From: Hetaerina americana
Lineage: Eukaryota > Arthropoda > Insecta > Odonata > Calopterygidae
NCBI GenBank assembly: GCA_022747635.1
Contig: JAKTNV010000023.1
Span: forward strand, 3,937,848-4,001,847
Direction: 5' to 3'
Length of the DNA: 64,000 nucleotides
Within the stretch, counting starts at the first letter, position 1; each line of letters opens with the position of its first letter. The translations under genes and the position numbers were made by a program. Below, piece by piece: positions 47,444-58,670 of the stretch. A model generated the notes under the pieces. The model saw only the letters and a list, made by a program, of their open reading frames with translations. It did not search any database and was not told where the DNA came from.

Positions 47444-47589
47444 TTATGTTCGACTTCCACCACATCACACATGAAGCTACTCAATTTATGCTGGTAGCAG
47501 TATGGCATCACTTCATCCAATGCAACAAAGCCTGAAAAGGGTTATTGACATTCTTGAGGAAAGTCGGAGCCTAATTCTCTCTCACTGCC

Positions 47590-48770
47590 AAGGGGAACTA
47601 TCTTGCGACAGATTTTGACTTGGTACCTTTCATTGCACTCAGCCTCGAGTATCCTCCTCCATTTTCCTGTAACTTCTGCCATTCCTCATTCCATGAAACA
47701 TTCCAATCTTTTCCTCTTCACCTTTCCTCTTTTTCCTTCGATTCTCTGACTCCTCTAAGCAAACTACAATACATTCCAGGGATCACAATGTTGCAAAGGC
47801 TAATGACTTCCCACCCCGAGGGCCCAGGTTCGAATCCTGGAGACAGCAGGTTTTTTTCAGTGGTATCCAAATCCCTATTTGAGGTGCTTTGTGAAGAGCA
47901 CGTTAAGTGCATACACCATCCATCGGATGGGACGTCAAACCATGGACTCCTAAGCACCTTTAATTAAGAGGAGGCTAATGCCGATGCCAGATTTCTCTCC
48001 ACCCTTCCTCCATTTTCATCCATTCCCAATGGAACAAATGAATTTAGTTGCTGGCTGCCTTCCCTAATAACTACTACTACGATATCTTTCTGCTATCTAT
48101 TCCTCTCAGCACTTCTCTGCCCTCTCTTATTCTCATTAGCACCTCTTCATTCCTCAATCTATCATTCCACTTAGCCTTCAGCATTCTCTGCAAAATCATA
48201 TTTCAAACCTTTCCACATATTTTTTCTCTATATTTTGAACCACCCAAGTTTCATTGCTGTATGAACCCAAGCTCAAAAAAACCTATCAATCTCTTTCTCA
48301 GTTCTAATGAAATTTTACTTGCTCTCAAAAGTACTTTCACATTTTCAAAAGCTTTCTTACCTACAGATATCCTCTCTTATCTCCTGAGTACAGCTAACAA
48401 TCCTAGATAAAAAACTTCTCAAATACTGAAATGATTTCCCTGGCTCAAACGGTTTTCCTTCCATCAATATATTAATAATTGCTTCATTCCTAATTACCCG
48501 CAATAATTTAGTCTTTCCTACATTATTGTTCATCTCTAATTATTTCCCAATTCCTACAATACTCCCCTTTTTGCCTGACACACTGTAACTCCTCTTCTGA
48601 CTCCCCGAGTACTGCTGGAGCATCAGTATATTTCATGAACTTATTCATTTATATATTCATTCACCTCCCACAACATCCCTTACTTTTCCTTAGACCTTAT
48701 TGGTAAACTATTCAGCATGAATATTGAAGAGAATTGATGACAGAAAGTTTCCAAATCTGATTCCCCTTCG
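47590..48770 (-). pseudogene. RTE-like LINE remnant (late RT and C-terminal region)
   Basis: From the right, the minus strand reads ESDLETFCHQFSSIF (before the YADD region), then KKAFENVKVLLRASKISSEL, followed by RKRLIGFFELG, MILQRMLKAKWNDRLRNEEV and REGREVLRGI. This is the conserved C-terminal part of RTE-like elements, after the RT. Many stops. A SINE A copy (47779-48081) is nested in it. The YADD motif itself was not found. Confidence 0.6.
47779..48081 (+). mobile_element. tRNA-derived SINE, family A, copy 3
   Basis: Plus-strand copy, more diverged than copies 1 and 2. It starts GGGATCACAATGTTGCAAAG, has box B GGTTCGAATCC, shares CATCCATCGGATGGGACGTC, and ends ATAACTACTACTAC. It is nested in an RTE-like remnant. 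Confidence 0.85.
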
Positions 48771-48837
48771 AATACATATCTCATCTGTCTCATCCTTTCC
48801 TTCTTTTATTGCCACTTCCTGTTTTTTATAACCGAAC

Positions 48838-49047
48838 CACAGCTATTGACCCCAAGGTTGGCCTAATAGGAGAGGGTGGAGCTCACCCAATCTCAAGTCC
48901 AACAGTATGTAAAATCACTTTAGCAGGGTTTTCATGGGGGATGGTCCCTTATTCTGTGCCACCCATGATTTCCCATGAACTGTTACCCAGAAAATTTATC
49001 TGCTTGGGTACAGCTGAGCAATTTTTTGACCATCAGTTAGTCATTCT
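48838..49047 (-). mobile_element. SINE family B fragment
   Basis: It shares the order GAGCTCACCC, GTGCCACCCATGATTTCCCA and TTGGGTACAGCTG with the reversed family B copy at 46371-46657. The tRNA-like head is missing. Confidence 0.55.
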
Positions 49048-50789
49048 TAAGTACCCTAAAAAAATGATAATATGCACTCAATAGTATAATCTCCTTTAAT
49101 CTATTTTCATTATTACGCTAACTAATAGGTTTCAGTAATACCAAACAAACACATTTTGGTTAGAGACTCTTCCATTGAATTCCATTAATTTTAATTTAAC
49201 TTCTAGGGTAGATTGTTGTAAACAGTTAATCATTCATCAATGAATGAATGCCACCATGAGAGTATTTTTTTCCCATGATTGATCATTTCCATATAAATAA
49301 ACATGTTGGGATTTTGCTTTGTCTCTAATACTCAAAGAAAAAGATTTTTGAACCAGCCCATTATGGCAGCTCCTAAAACCATGCATTTGCCAATTTATTT
49401 TAAGGAGAGAGGTCCTTCATTTTCCTCCTATGAGTACAAAGTTGCCCATATTTTCCCATAACAACACCTCTACTTGTGGCTACAATCAGAATTTTACCCA
49501 CAAGTATAAACACCCTTTCTTTACAGACCTTTTTGCCTGGAAACCTTGGATAAACTGTAAAGCTTGCATATTTACCATCAATTCTTCAGTACAGATCCAT
49601 TTCATCTGCATTATATCTTTGAGATAACTGTAATTCAGATTCAGTCATCGAAGCCTGCAAATATCCCATCAATAGTTCAACGGCATCACTATCAGCAAAT
49701 GATGAACCTTGATGGTACATATCGTGTCTACATAACTGCCATAGCCAACAGCTACCTGCAGAGGAGTTCTCTGGATGTAAGTACTGAACAAGTTTTTTAA
49801 GCTCCATCTTGTGCATCAGTGTGACAATTTCTAATGTGCTACATCAGTTATGCACACATACCACCTCTGAATGTCTTCTATTTTCCATCTTCCAGGTGAC
49901 ATAATTTACTGAACCAATCTTTACATTTTGTGGAAACTCCATTCAAATTGAACAGCAAATAGATGGATCTTACTGTTCTTTTTCAAATCAGATAGTCAAA
50001 TAATACTTAACTCACAACAGGAACACTTTCTCAAAAACTTAACTCTGTGTAATGATCATCACTGTTTACTTTTATTGCTAACCTTCTTCGGTACTGTTGC
50101 CAAATGTTACTTTAGTTTGTTTTTCTGCCTGAATATCCCACAATCATTAAGTATCTATGCATAGGAAAAGTCAGAAAAAAAACATAGAAGGAATTCGGTA
50201 TCTATTTGAAATAAATATGTTATGTTTGTAAAGCATGCAGCATTTGATGAGCATTTGTTGCGTGCAGCAATTGTCTATTAATAATTTCATCAAGAATATT
50301 GCATGAAATATATTATATTTTCAGCCATATTTGTGGGAATTGCAATCTTAACATATTTTTTGGCACAGTAAAGCAGTAATACCTCTTAAGACTCATTAAT
50401 AAGTCACTTGTGCTCCACTTCTTGCCTTTGCCCAGATTAGCAAGGGTTTACTGTGATGCAAATCTCAAATATGCAAAAATAACAAGAACTTACCAAATTC
50501 AATGCATCATTTACTGAACAAATTAATAGGAACAACCAAACTGATAGCTTTACAAGCTAAGATGCACCATTTCTCACACAGCACAACTGATACATTTAAA
50601 ACACAAAAAAGCACCTATCAATATTTAGTTACTTATTGGTGATTGCCATAATGAGACTTGCACAACCCCGTAGCTACAGCTCCTATTCAAAAAGGTAACA
50701 TTTGGTCCCTTCATATTCTCTTATGTAAGAGAATTAAAAAATATTAATTCAGTTTCCAATAAATCAAAAATTTATAATGTTAAGGCTTT
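49048..50789. other. AT-rich intergenic, no supported gene
   Basis: A minus-strand segment at about 49586-49790 reads TPLQVAVGYGSYVDT, ankyrin-like, but without a usable frame. Confidence 0.4.
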
Positions 50790-51010
50790 TGGGCATTCTC
50801 TGCACCAGGGCGTCCCTTGGTGACAAGCTTCTCCAGCCAGGCTGCTGGTGTCTTCAGGTAGGGAGTGACAATGCGTCAATTTTGTCATTCTTAATTAAGG
50901 GAATGGGAACCCTAGGTTGGCTCTAATCGGTCAATTCAAGTGTGTGGTTGTCAATCCTGAATACCCTCTTCTAGCTATTGGCTAGCGCATAACCGTGCCC
51001 CTCCACTGTA
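50790..51010 (-). mobile_element. Possible Penelope-like pseudo-LTR remnant
   Basis: This is a GC-richer island, bounded by AT-rich DNA. On the minus strand it contains CTGAAGACACCAGC-AGCCTG-GCTGGAGAAGC (50857-50827). That is a hammerhead-like arrangement (CUGAAGA, stem II, GAAGC), where the GAAA box is changed to GAAG. It resembles the motifs at 58.3 kb and 61.05 kb in layout only. Confidence 0.3.
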
Positions 51011-51067
51011 ATCAGGAAAGCTAAGGTTTCATTTGAAATCAAAAATTTATTACAAAAAGTTTACTAT

Positions 51068-51073
51068 TTATTT
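51068..51073 (-). terminator. AATAAA poly(A) signal of the Rubicon-homology gene
   Basis: Minus-strand AATAAA about 72 bases after the stop codon at 51145. Confidence 0.6.
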
Positions 51074-51144
51074 TCAACACACTATTAATTTGGCAAAAAA
51101 TGCAATGAATTAAAACCTCCCATTATAGCAGAGAAAGAGAAATA

Positions 51145-51264
51145 TCAAGATTCAAATGGTTCAAGGAGGGTAATATCCTCCCTTCTCTTCCTCCTGTCAC
51201 ATTTTGGACAAGGTCGAGATGAATCAAGACATGACGAATGGAACACAGCATTACAATGGCCACA
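51145..51264 (-). CDS. Rubicon-homology domain gene, last exon
   Basis: The acceptor is CATATTTCAG before 51264. It encodes CGHCNAVFHSSCLDSSRPCP followed by KCDRRKRRED and ends EPFES, with stop TGA at 51147-51145. The CxxC ... FHxxC ... CPxC pattern is the end of the zinc-binding Rubicon-homology (RH, DUF4206/zf-RING_9) domain, found in Rubicon, Pacer, PLEKHM1/3 and DEF8. These proteins bind RAB7 and regulate late endosome, lysosome and autophagosome trafficking. The sequence cannot decide which member this is; the HVLSCxLC spacing in the preceding exon fits PLEKHM/Rubicon better than DEF8. Confidence 0.8.
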   Translation of the reverse strand, partial: CGHCNAVFHSSCLDSSRPCPKCDRRKRREDITLLEPFES

Positions 51265-52289
51265 CTGAAATATGAAAGAAACAAGAGTTAAAAATATCAA
51301 AACACTGAAACACTCATAAATTTTATGAAGTATAAAAATCCTGCAAAGGAAGAAAAAAGAAACATGGGGAGGCGTAATTTCAGGGCAAATGACATTGAGC
51401 ACCAAGTGAGTAAGAAGGAAACTGCATGCAACACTCGCTGCACTGGTGACTGAAAGGAATGCGTACACAGCTGAGTAACACAACAAACTTAGTAACATTC
51501 TACACTTTTAATAAGCCTTTGTTTTGAGATCATCATTAAGTGGCAAAAATCATGTAGACCTAGTGAGCGGAATAGAACATATTATTTGGAGTTATTGCGA
51601 CCAAGGTTTGCAATTTTGATTATTGGCCCATTTTCTATATTTTAATGCTGAAAAATTAACCAGAACTTGCGATAATATGGCATTTTATTAATTTGATATT
51701 TTAAACAGCACATTTATGCCCGAATGTAAAGGATGGAAAATACTCCCACAGTGTCCATACTTGTTATAAGAGCCCACTAAATGTGTTTGCAGAATATCCT
51801 AAAAATAAGTCCCAGCTTGGCTAGGGTAGCATTCGAGCAGGATGTGGCTCTGCACCGAGGGCGATCCCACAAACTTGTCCACCCAGGAGTTTGACATGGC
51901 TGGAGGAGGAGGGAGATGGGAATTCTGGTGGACCCAGCGGGGTGTGGGCATAGAGCAGGGGACGACACCACACACTTGCCCTGGATTCCACTTAAATTGG
52001 TGGCTGAGAGCTAGCCACTTCCAGTCAATCAGCCTCTGTCACATCTTCACATTCCAGTGGTGAATGCTGGAGTGATATGCTGGAGACATACAGCCTGTGT
52101 AGGGCAGCCAAATGTGTATGGCCAATGCACTGGAGGTCAAAGCCAAAACAGGTCCCCCAAGCTATAGTACTGCACCCTTGGATGGTCTCAAGACAAAACT
52201 GGTTAGCTGTGTGGCATTCCTGGATGTGTGGCCCTGGGGGACTAATTAAGGCTTCGAAAGGGTGAAGAGAACCCTACTCAAAGAAAATT
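51265..52289. other. Intron of the Rubicon-homology gene; moderately GC-rich repeat-like tract
   Basis: 51,780-52,280 differs in base composition from the flanks and looks like an old transposon, possibly the continuation of the adjoining RTE fragment, but no protein motif is clear. Confidence 0.4.
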
Positions 52290-52740
52290 ATGCTCTTCCC
52301 TTTTACGGCTCCTAAAACTTCTTCCTCTTGCTATTATACTTCTTCTATTCTTATTTTGGATACCTTCACATTGGCATGTACTCCTAAACTAGCACTATGT
52401 TGGTGGGCTCTCCCTCTAACTGTACTAATTAGAATCCTCTCTTTGTATAACCTGCACAATTACACTCCTTTTGCCCGTTCCTTCTGGAGTATGATGCCCA
52501 CTCCTGGAATCTTCCAGTCTTCTCCTAAATGCACCATCCTACTTTCTTCGTCACTACAGAATACATCAACTCCAGCTCACTTAATCTTGCTCACTACCAG
52601 GATGTCTATCCCCAGTTTGCCCATCTCCATCTTAGCATTTTCAATCCTTTCACATGCTCCTTATGACCTAACATTCCACATCCCTCTCCTGCATTTCTCT
52701 CGACTGATATCAGATTGAGTAGTCCCCACCCAGACATCCG
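52290..52740 (-). pseudogene. RTE-like endonuclease N-terminal fragment
   Basis: The minus strand starts MWNVRS (family: TWNVRTL), then IENAKMEMGKLGIDILVVSK, VDVFCSDEESRMV and PGVGIILQKERAKGV. These are the first segments of the AP-type endonuclease of RTE/Craniofacial-like LINEs. Frameshifts and stops are frequent. It lies in the last intron of the Rubicon-homology gene. Confidence 0.65.
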
Positions 52741-52974
52741 GTTGGGGGACTACTTTACCCGAGGATTATATTACTGGGAAGAATCTCGTGGGGAGACTAC
52801 TGCAGTGGTTTCCTCGGGCCTTCCAAATCTCAGTACTCAAATCTCTTGCTCACAGAAGTGGCAGTTGATGACAGGCTGACTGATAGTCTTGATCTGTACC
52901 ATCAACACCTCTTGGTGAAACTGCTGCCTTTCACCGTTAGAGCAAGAAGATTTTGCTGTCAGATCCACTTTTCT

Positions 52975-53092
52975 CGTTTCCGGAAAAATGAGAAATACAA
53001 ATTGTCAATTGGGAAAATTTTTTGGCACCTCTGGGAATTGAATCGGTGGCCTTCGGCTTTGCAGTCAAACTCGCTTACCTCTGCCCCATAAA
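52975..53092 (-). mobile_element. tRNA-like SINE head, family E
   Basis: The minus strand reads GGGGCAGAGGTAAGCGAGTT and, about 25 bases later, CCGATTCAATTCCC: a box A/box B pair with tRNA spacing. The 3' acceptor stem does not pair and no terminator follows, so it is a SINE or tRNA pseudogene. An (AAT)n run lies beside it (53092-53105). Confidence 0.5.
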
Positions 53093-53105
53093 TAATAATA
53101 ATAAT

Positions 53106-54092
53106 GATCCAGAAAAATATTATCTAATTAAGCGTACCAGCAGGTTGTTCAAGTACTGGAGCTTGCAGCATTGTTTTCTACATGCGTGTATGCAGGTATA
53201 ATATTTTTTGCAGAGGAAATGAATGTTCATGCCCAAAAAGAATACACCGTAGGATGTTTGCTAATATGGTTGCTAGCCTCATAAATGTGATAAGAGATTT
53301 TGAACGGGGACATTTCATCATCCAGGGAAAAAAGGAAAGGGAGTGGGAACTCAGGTTGAGGGCAATGGGAGACAGCAGGAGCATGTTACAATTGAGCAAG
53401 GGTTGGAGGCTGTTCAATCAAAAACCAACAAAGGAGCAACAAGATAACACCAATAACATTGCAAACAGTGGGGGTGCCAACCAAATAGCTGGGTCATATG
53501 ATAGGCACTTGGTGCTGGCAGGGGTTTTCAGGCCATGCACTGGAGGACAAGACAGGTTGTTAGCAGCACAACATAGGAAGTGTTGTGCAAATAAAGCATG
53601 TGAAAATCCAGTAGTCTGTTCCCTCATTTATCCTTGATGAACCTCAAGTCATGGTCTAACAATTTTACTATGATTTTCACCATATTATAATGAATCAATT
53701 AGATGAATTATGAAGTCAACCCATTTATTACTTAACTTGAATTCAAACAAAAGGCATTCTATGGGTCACTATTGATACAAAAATGAGACAAAATAACTAC
53801 TTAAGAGCTAAAAAAACCTTCCTGTGCAATAGGATTGAGGACTACTGTGAGTTTTCAGCAATCATTTAATTGAAATATCAATTCTAACCAGAAAACTAAA
53901 TTATGAAAGTTAGTCACAGTCACAAAAAAGGTCAGCTTATATAAAATATTTATGGCACCTGCCAATCAGGCAAACTTATAGGATCTATAGCATGTTTCAT
54001 TATAAATTATGACATCCTACTGGATATGGTAATGAATGTGAATGACAGTGGAGTGCAATGTAGTCAGTAGCCATACAATAGGAAAATCTCAC
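53106..54092. other. Intron sequence; one unassigned 151-codon frame
   Basis: The plus-strand frame 53182-53637 (CRGNECSCPKRIHRRMF, GGANQIAGSYDRHLVLAG) has no recognised family and is probably chance or an old repeat. Confidence 0.35.
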
Positions 54093-54263
54093 CCGAAAAG
54101 TTGAGTCAGTATCAAAAGGATATATCACTTTAGGATTTTTACACATTTCACATATGAATGCCTTCTGGCTGCACAGCCAACAGCTTAGAACATGATTTCG
54201 AGCAAAAGCCACTACTTCTTGCAAAAAGTGAGCAAGAGCACCACTTGGTATTTGCTGCAGATC
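54093..54263 (-). CDS. Rubicon-homology domain gene, penultimate exon
   Basis: It is phase 0, 57 codons, with acceptor CATTTCAG before 54263 and donor GTGAGA after 54093. It encodes DLQQIPSGALAHFLQEVVAF, ARNHVLSCWLCSQKAF, ICEMCKNPKVIYPF and TDSTFR. It splices exactly in frame to the 51145-51264 exon, where R is followed by the next CxxC. The Cys pairs CWLC and CEMC and the IYPF motif are diagnostic for the RH domain. Upstream exons (RUN, PH or C1-like parts) were not found and may lie right of the window or in unrecognised short exons. Confidence 0.8.
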
Positions 54264-55955
54264 CTGAAATGAGAAATATATCTTAAATATGCAAAATAAA
54301 CCATGTCTATTCATCGTGAAGCATTTCCACATGAATATAAAAATATACAAGAATCATAATTATTTTATAATTTACCCAGGCGGTGGAAACTCAATAAAAC
54401 ACGGCTGCACTGTCCCTAAAATCGCTCTTCTATGGAATTCCTTTCATTACCAATAAAAAATTACTTACAAGCTGACTCCTATGACTTTTCAGGAGATTAT
54501 ACCGGTCAATGTGGGTATCTGACGTCATAGGTATATCAACTGGGATACTATAAATGAAATTTATTGCACATTTTTATAACTTCACCGTACATTCACTGCC
54601 ATACTGTAATAATACAAGTATGTATAAAAGTTTTTGGCAGCTGATCTCAGTGACAATCTATATTTTATACTTTGCATTATTATTGATTGTATACTTGGAT
54701 ATCAGGTACACAGGCGGTTACGGAACACATCTTGGAATGGGTCGATAATAAAATCTATTAATGCAAACAAGGGAGAGGAAGGCCAAGGAGAGGTTTCTGA
54801 ATGACATTAAAAGTACTATAAAAGCCACAACATATAACGATTTGAACAGAACAACAATGAAGAGAGATACATGGCTGCAAATATAAGGCTTCACCTTTCG
54901 ATGATGATGAATACAAATTTTGAAAATCTTATTTTTCATTTTTCTAAAATTTATTTTTTATCTTGTAAATATTTATTTGAATAAGTCATGGGATGAGAGG
55001 GAGTGCATCATATTTCTGGTACAAAATCACCTACTATTTACATTTGCTAAGGTGATGCTCATAACAATAGACATGGAAAACTTTTACTAATATGGAAACA
55101 TATTGCAGATGTAATGAATTCACAAAAGCAAATTATATAAAATTTATGAATTTTTTTAAATGGTCAGATCCCAGCCCCAGCTTGATATTAAGATCAACCT
55201 TGCTTAATGATTTTGTTATCACTGCCAGCTCGTGGAAACCCTAGATATTTCTTACACGTATTCTGCCAACCAGGACTGAAAAAAGATTACCCACACAAAC
55301 ATTAAAATGGTTTGTTACTTCCATAATTCTGCGCATTTCCTTTGAGTGAAAATATAAATCCTAAGATTGGTTTCAGAACTTAGAATGCAGTGTTTTGGTA
55401 AGAGAGAGGTTGTAGATCAGGCCTGCTACAATTCCATTATACAATCAATACTGATGCCATTTATTAAAGATATCATTTCAGGATTGGGATACGTCTTTGG
55501 CAACCAAGCCATGCTTTTCCTATTATCCAACTTACAGCCATCAGAACATCTTATCCGTTACTGATGCACTGCCTTTGACCATAATTAGAGGCCCATTTAT
55601 GCTGATGGACTGTCCATGGACTACAACATTGGTATGGCTTGTGTGTGTTGATGACACCTGGAGCTGTGCTGGTGGGAGCAATGACATTTGCCCTTGGTAG
55701 GGCCACCCATAGGGCCAGATAGGTTGAAGGGTAGGAATCAGAAGAAAGGTAGCCTCCACAGTATCTGTTCATCAATGAAACAGCTATTGAGTGATAGTGT
55801 CAAGTTAAAAATGCTATTGAGAAATGCAATGGGAATTTAGCATAATTATTCATCCCTGGAATGATGGTCAATGCAAAGACAGTGAGTCCTGGAATTTATT
55901 GGAAACGGCCCACTCGGCCGTGTGTTTTGCCTGGCAGTGGGACAGGTAAGACTTC
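54264..55955. other. No supported gene
   Basis: A minus-strand stretch near 55541-55775 (WPYGWPYQGQMSLLPPAQLQ) is rich in Pro, Tyr and Gln and slightly GC-rich. It might be an exon or a processed pseudogene fragment of an unidentified protein. Confidence 0.3.
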
Positions 55956-55959
55956 CATA

Positions 55960-57000
55960 GCCCTTGCAAAGCAAAATCTATGGCAGAGCTCACAGAAGAA
56001 TGCTGAACTAGTTAGAATAGGGACTTGGAATGTTACAACAATGCTGATGACAGAAAACACAGTTAATATGAAGCGAGAGATGTGAAGAGGAAATAAGAAG
56101 GGAAGGTTCATGCAAATAATCAAATTATGTTATGAAAATTATTAATTGAACCACAAAAGATTCAAGAGAGATGGACAGAATATTTCGAAAAGCTATTTGG
56201 CAAAGATATTACGCTAGTAAGCTTAGATATTGAATAAGAATATGACTTAGATGAGGAAAGCTTAGGTCCAGGCTTACTCGATGGTGAGATAGAAAGGGCA
56301 TTTGACCAAGGGGTCGCAAGGATTGCTAAGCAAAATGGAAAGTCAGTGCAATAGGTATGAGATAAGAATAAATGTAAGGAAAACTAAGTTATGTGATTTT
56401 TGAGAAAGAAGAAAGTTACCCTAAAATTAAAATAGGTATTAATAGACTAGAGCAGGTGGAGCACTTTACCCATTTCTGAAGGGTTCTGGACCAAAATGGT
56501 CAATATAGTAGAGGCATTAGAATATGAACTGCACTAGGCAAAGAAGCTTGCACAAGGAGGAAGGAATTTATGAAAGAGACATAGAGTAAGGTTGTTAAGA
56601 GAAGGCTGACCTTTGATATGCAGCATGGTTTAGTACAGTGTGGAAACAGTAATTGAAGCAAGATAATGGACAAAAATTGGAATCCTATAAAATGTGGATG
56701 TGGAGAAGAATGGAAAATGTGAAATGCAAAAAAGGAAAACAAACGAGGAAGTTCTAGTTAAGGTGGCAGAGGAGAGATGGTAATTGAGAGAAAGCCAATG
56801 GAGGCAGGAAATATGGATACACATCATATTGATAGGATTGGGAAATGGAAGACTGTGATTGAAGGTATAACGTTGGGAAAGAGAGGAATGGGTAGGAACA
56901 GAATAGGCATGTGGGACAGAATGAAGGATGCAGAACTAAAGATGAGGTTATTCTAGTATTAGATGCCAGGTTGTTTTGCTAGAAGAAGCAGGGGAAATGT
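55960..57000 (+). pseudogene. RTE-like LINE remnant, internally deleted
   Basis: The plus strand starts VRIGTWNVTTMLMTENTVN (56012-56068; endonuclease start). It then jumps to IQERWTEYFEKLFGKD (56159-56206; before the RT). Next come late-RT and C-terminal pieces: KEACTRRKEF near 56540, LLREGPLICSM-like near 56600, and NEEVLVKVAEER near 56745. GNMDTHHIDRIGKWKTVIEG and KRGMGRNRIGMWDRM follow near 56805-56930. The order matches a full RTE-like ORF2 with large internal losses and many frameshifts. Confidence 0.65.
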
Positions 57001-57360
57001 TTTCATATGCCTGTGTCCATTCAAAACCTATCAGAACCAGGCAAAAGGAAAACAAAAGAGGAAATTCTAGGCATGTTGGGAGAGGAGAAGGGACAACCGA
57101 GAGGATTAAAAAGGAGGCAGGAAAGATGGGCTCAGAGCTCTGCACAATCAAATCGCATTTGTCCGAAGTATATGCAAAATCATGTGCTCACAGGTGACCC
57201 CGTGACATAAAAACTGCCCATTTTCATAAAAAGACCCAAAATATGAATTAAATCCAGTTACAGCTGTACAGGCTTATTGGTCCAGCAATCCCAGGTAGAG
57301 CTGCTAGTGAATTATTAATTAGAGAAAATTATCATTTCTAAAATGACAATGATAAGTTAC
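57001..57360. other. Spacer between two LINE remnants
   Basis: Purine-rich on the plus strand; short Lys/Arg/Glu-rich frames probably continue the RTE-like tail. No motif. Confidence 0.4.
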
Positions 57361-57388
57361 TCTAAAGGTAGGGAAATTCCCTGCCACC

Positions 57389-57888
57389 TTGAAAGTAGCA
57401 AAAGTCTTGCCCCTTTACAAGGGCAAAGGACCTAAAGATGATATGAATTCTTATTGGCCCATTTCATTGCTCAACCAATTTGGTAAAATATTTGAATTAA
57501 TTTTTTACAATCGTTTAACATTATTTCTGGAATCCCATAACTTACTTTCTCCCAACCAACATGGTTTCAGAAAACTCAGGTCTACATCCACAGCTATATA
57601 TCAAGCAGTTAACAAAATAACTTCTGATCTGGACAATAGATCTGAATCTCTTGCCTTATTTTTCGATTTTTCGAAGGCATTTGATGCTGTCAATCACAAC
57701 CTCTTACTTCGAAAAATTGAATGCCTGGGAATAAGAGAGACTTCCCTAGACTGGGTTAGATACTATCTCCTGGACAGAAAACAATGTGTAGCCTTAAGTA
57801 AACAAGGAAGAGAGTTCCTTTCTCCAGTAAAAAGTGTACTATGTGGTGTACCCCAGGGATCTGTCCTGGGCCCAATCTTGTTCCTCAT
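57389..57888 (+). pseudogene. LINE reverse transcriptase, N-terminal half
   Basis: An open frame contains KVAKVLPLYKGKGPKDDMNS, YWPISLLNQFGKIFE, NQHGFRKLRSTSTAI, the motif A core FFDFSKAFDAVNHNLL, and motif B GVPQGSVLGPILFL. One substitution is notable: YWPIS where the family has YRPIS, a highly conserved Arg. The frame is cut at CTTGTTCCTCAT by the Penelope-like insertion, which supplies the stop. Confidence 0.85.
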
Positions 57889-58660
57889 TAAAGAAGAAAG
57901 GGGAAGAAAACTCCAATGGCCGTAAGAATTAGTTGCCAATCTCTCGTCAGACCAATCGTTGTGTTGGTGTGACGGGAACCACATCAGGGACCAACCACAA
58001 CCTCTCGACCAGAATACCCTCTGTGGTGGTTTACGGGAAATTAATCCGCGTCAGGGACCAACACACAGCCACACGCACACTATCCTGACTGAAATCCTTC
58101 ACGAGGCTGTGAGACCCTGTTAAAGAATTTCAGATGGAGATGGAATCCTTCACGAGGCTGTAGAGTAGACCCCGTTAAAGATTCCAGGATATTCTCAAGC
58201 ACACACTCTGTGACTGGCACAGACCAATCACACACACAAGCACTCAAGAAACGCACACACACTCAAAAGGGCCCAACTTCTGGGAGAATCTGGACACAGG
58301 TTTTGAGCGCAAACGAGGATATGCATCGAACACGCGTGTTTCGGCCACAAAGTGGCCCTCTTCAGCAAACCGAAGGGAAAACACCTCCAACACAAGGTTG
58401 AAAGTAAACAACCGGAGACAAACGTCATATTTATATAGAGACTGTGGGAGTTGGGGGGACCAATCGAAATAGGTGGAAGATGGAAAGGGGAGGGGTACTT
58501 TGGTAAAGAGGAAGGAGGGGGGGAGGAAAAACAGATACCAAGGGACTGAGTGGAACGGGAAGGAGTAATTATTGAAGGAGAAGGGGGGGGGGAGGGGGGG
58601 GCTTGGGCAAAAGTGAAAGGTATCCGAGTAACGGATTATGAAGGGGAATTGGGGGGGGGG
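57889..58660 (-). repeat. Pseudo-LTR copy, left
   Basis: It is the reverse complement of 60786-61521 with few differences, and includes a TATATAAATA box (58437-58428), a hammerhead-like motif, two AGCCTCGTGAAGGATT-type tandem units and poly-G/poly-C tracts. Confidence 0.88.
58321..58380 (-). ncRNA. Hammerhead-like ribozyme motif in left pseudo-LTR
   Basis: Minus strand: CUGAAGA (58365-58359, fits CUGANGA), a stem II of GGCCAC-UUU-GUGGCC with one bulged G, GAAA (58342-58339), the palindrome CACGCGTG as an unlooped stem III, then UU and a 3-bp stem I (CGA with UUG). Short or palindromic stem III hammerheads that act as dimers are known from Penelope-like elements, which supports the assignment. 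Confidence 0.5.
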
Positions 58661-58670
58661 GGTTGGGTTT

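Noticed and set aside
49586..49816. Ankyrin-repeat exon on the minus strand
   Set aside because: TPLQVAVGYGS is suggestive, but the frame shifts inside the segment, and no consistent splice sites or second repeat were found.
53030..53092. True tRNA gene on the minus strand
   Set aside because: Box A/B spacing fits, but the acceptor stem does not pair, the anticodon arm is irregular and no T-run follows; better as a SINE head.
53182..53637. 151-codon plus-strand gene
   Set aside because: No family, signal or splice context; overlaps an equally open minus-strand frame.
55541..55775. Coding exon of a Pro/Gln-rich protein
   Set aside because: Two overlapping frames are both open, with no recognised family or splice sites; kept only as a note.
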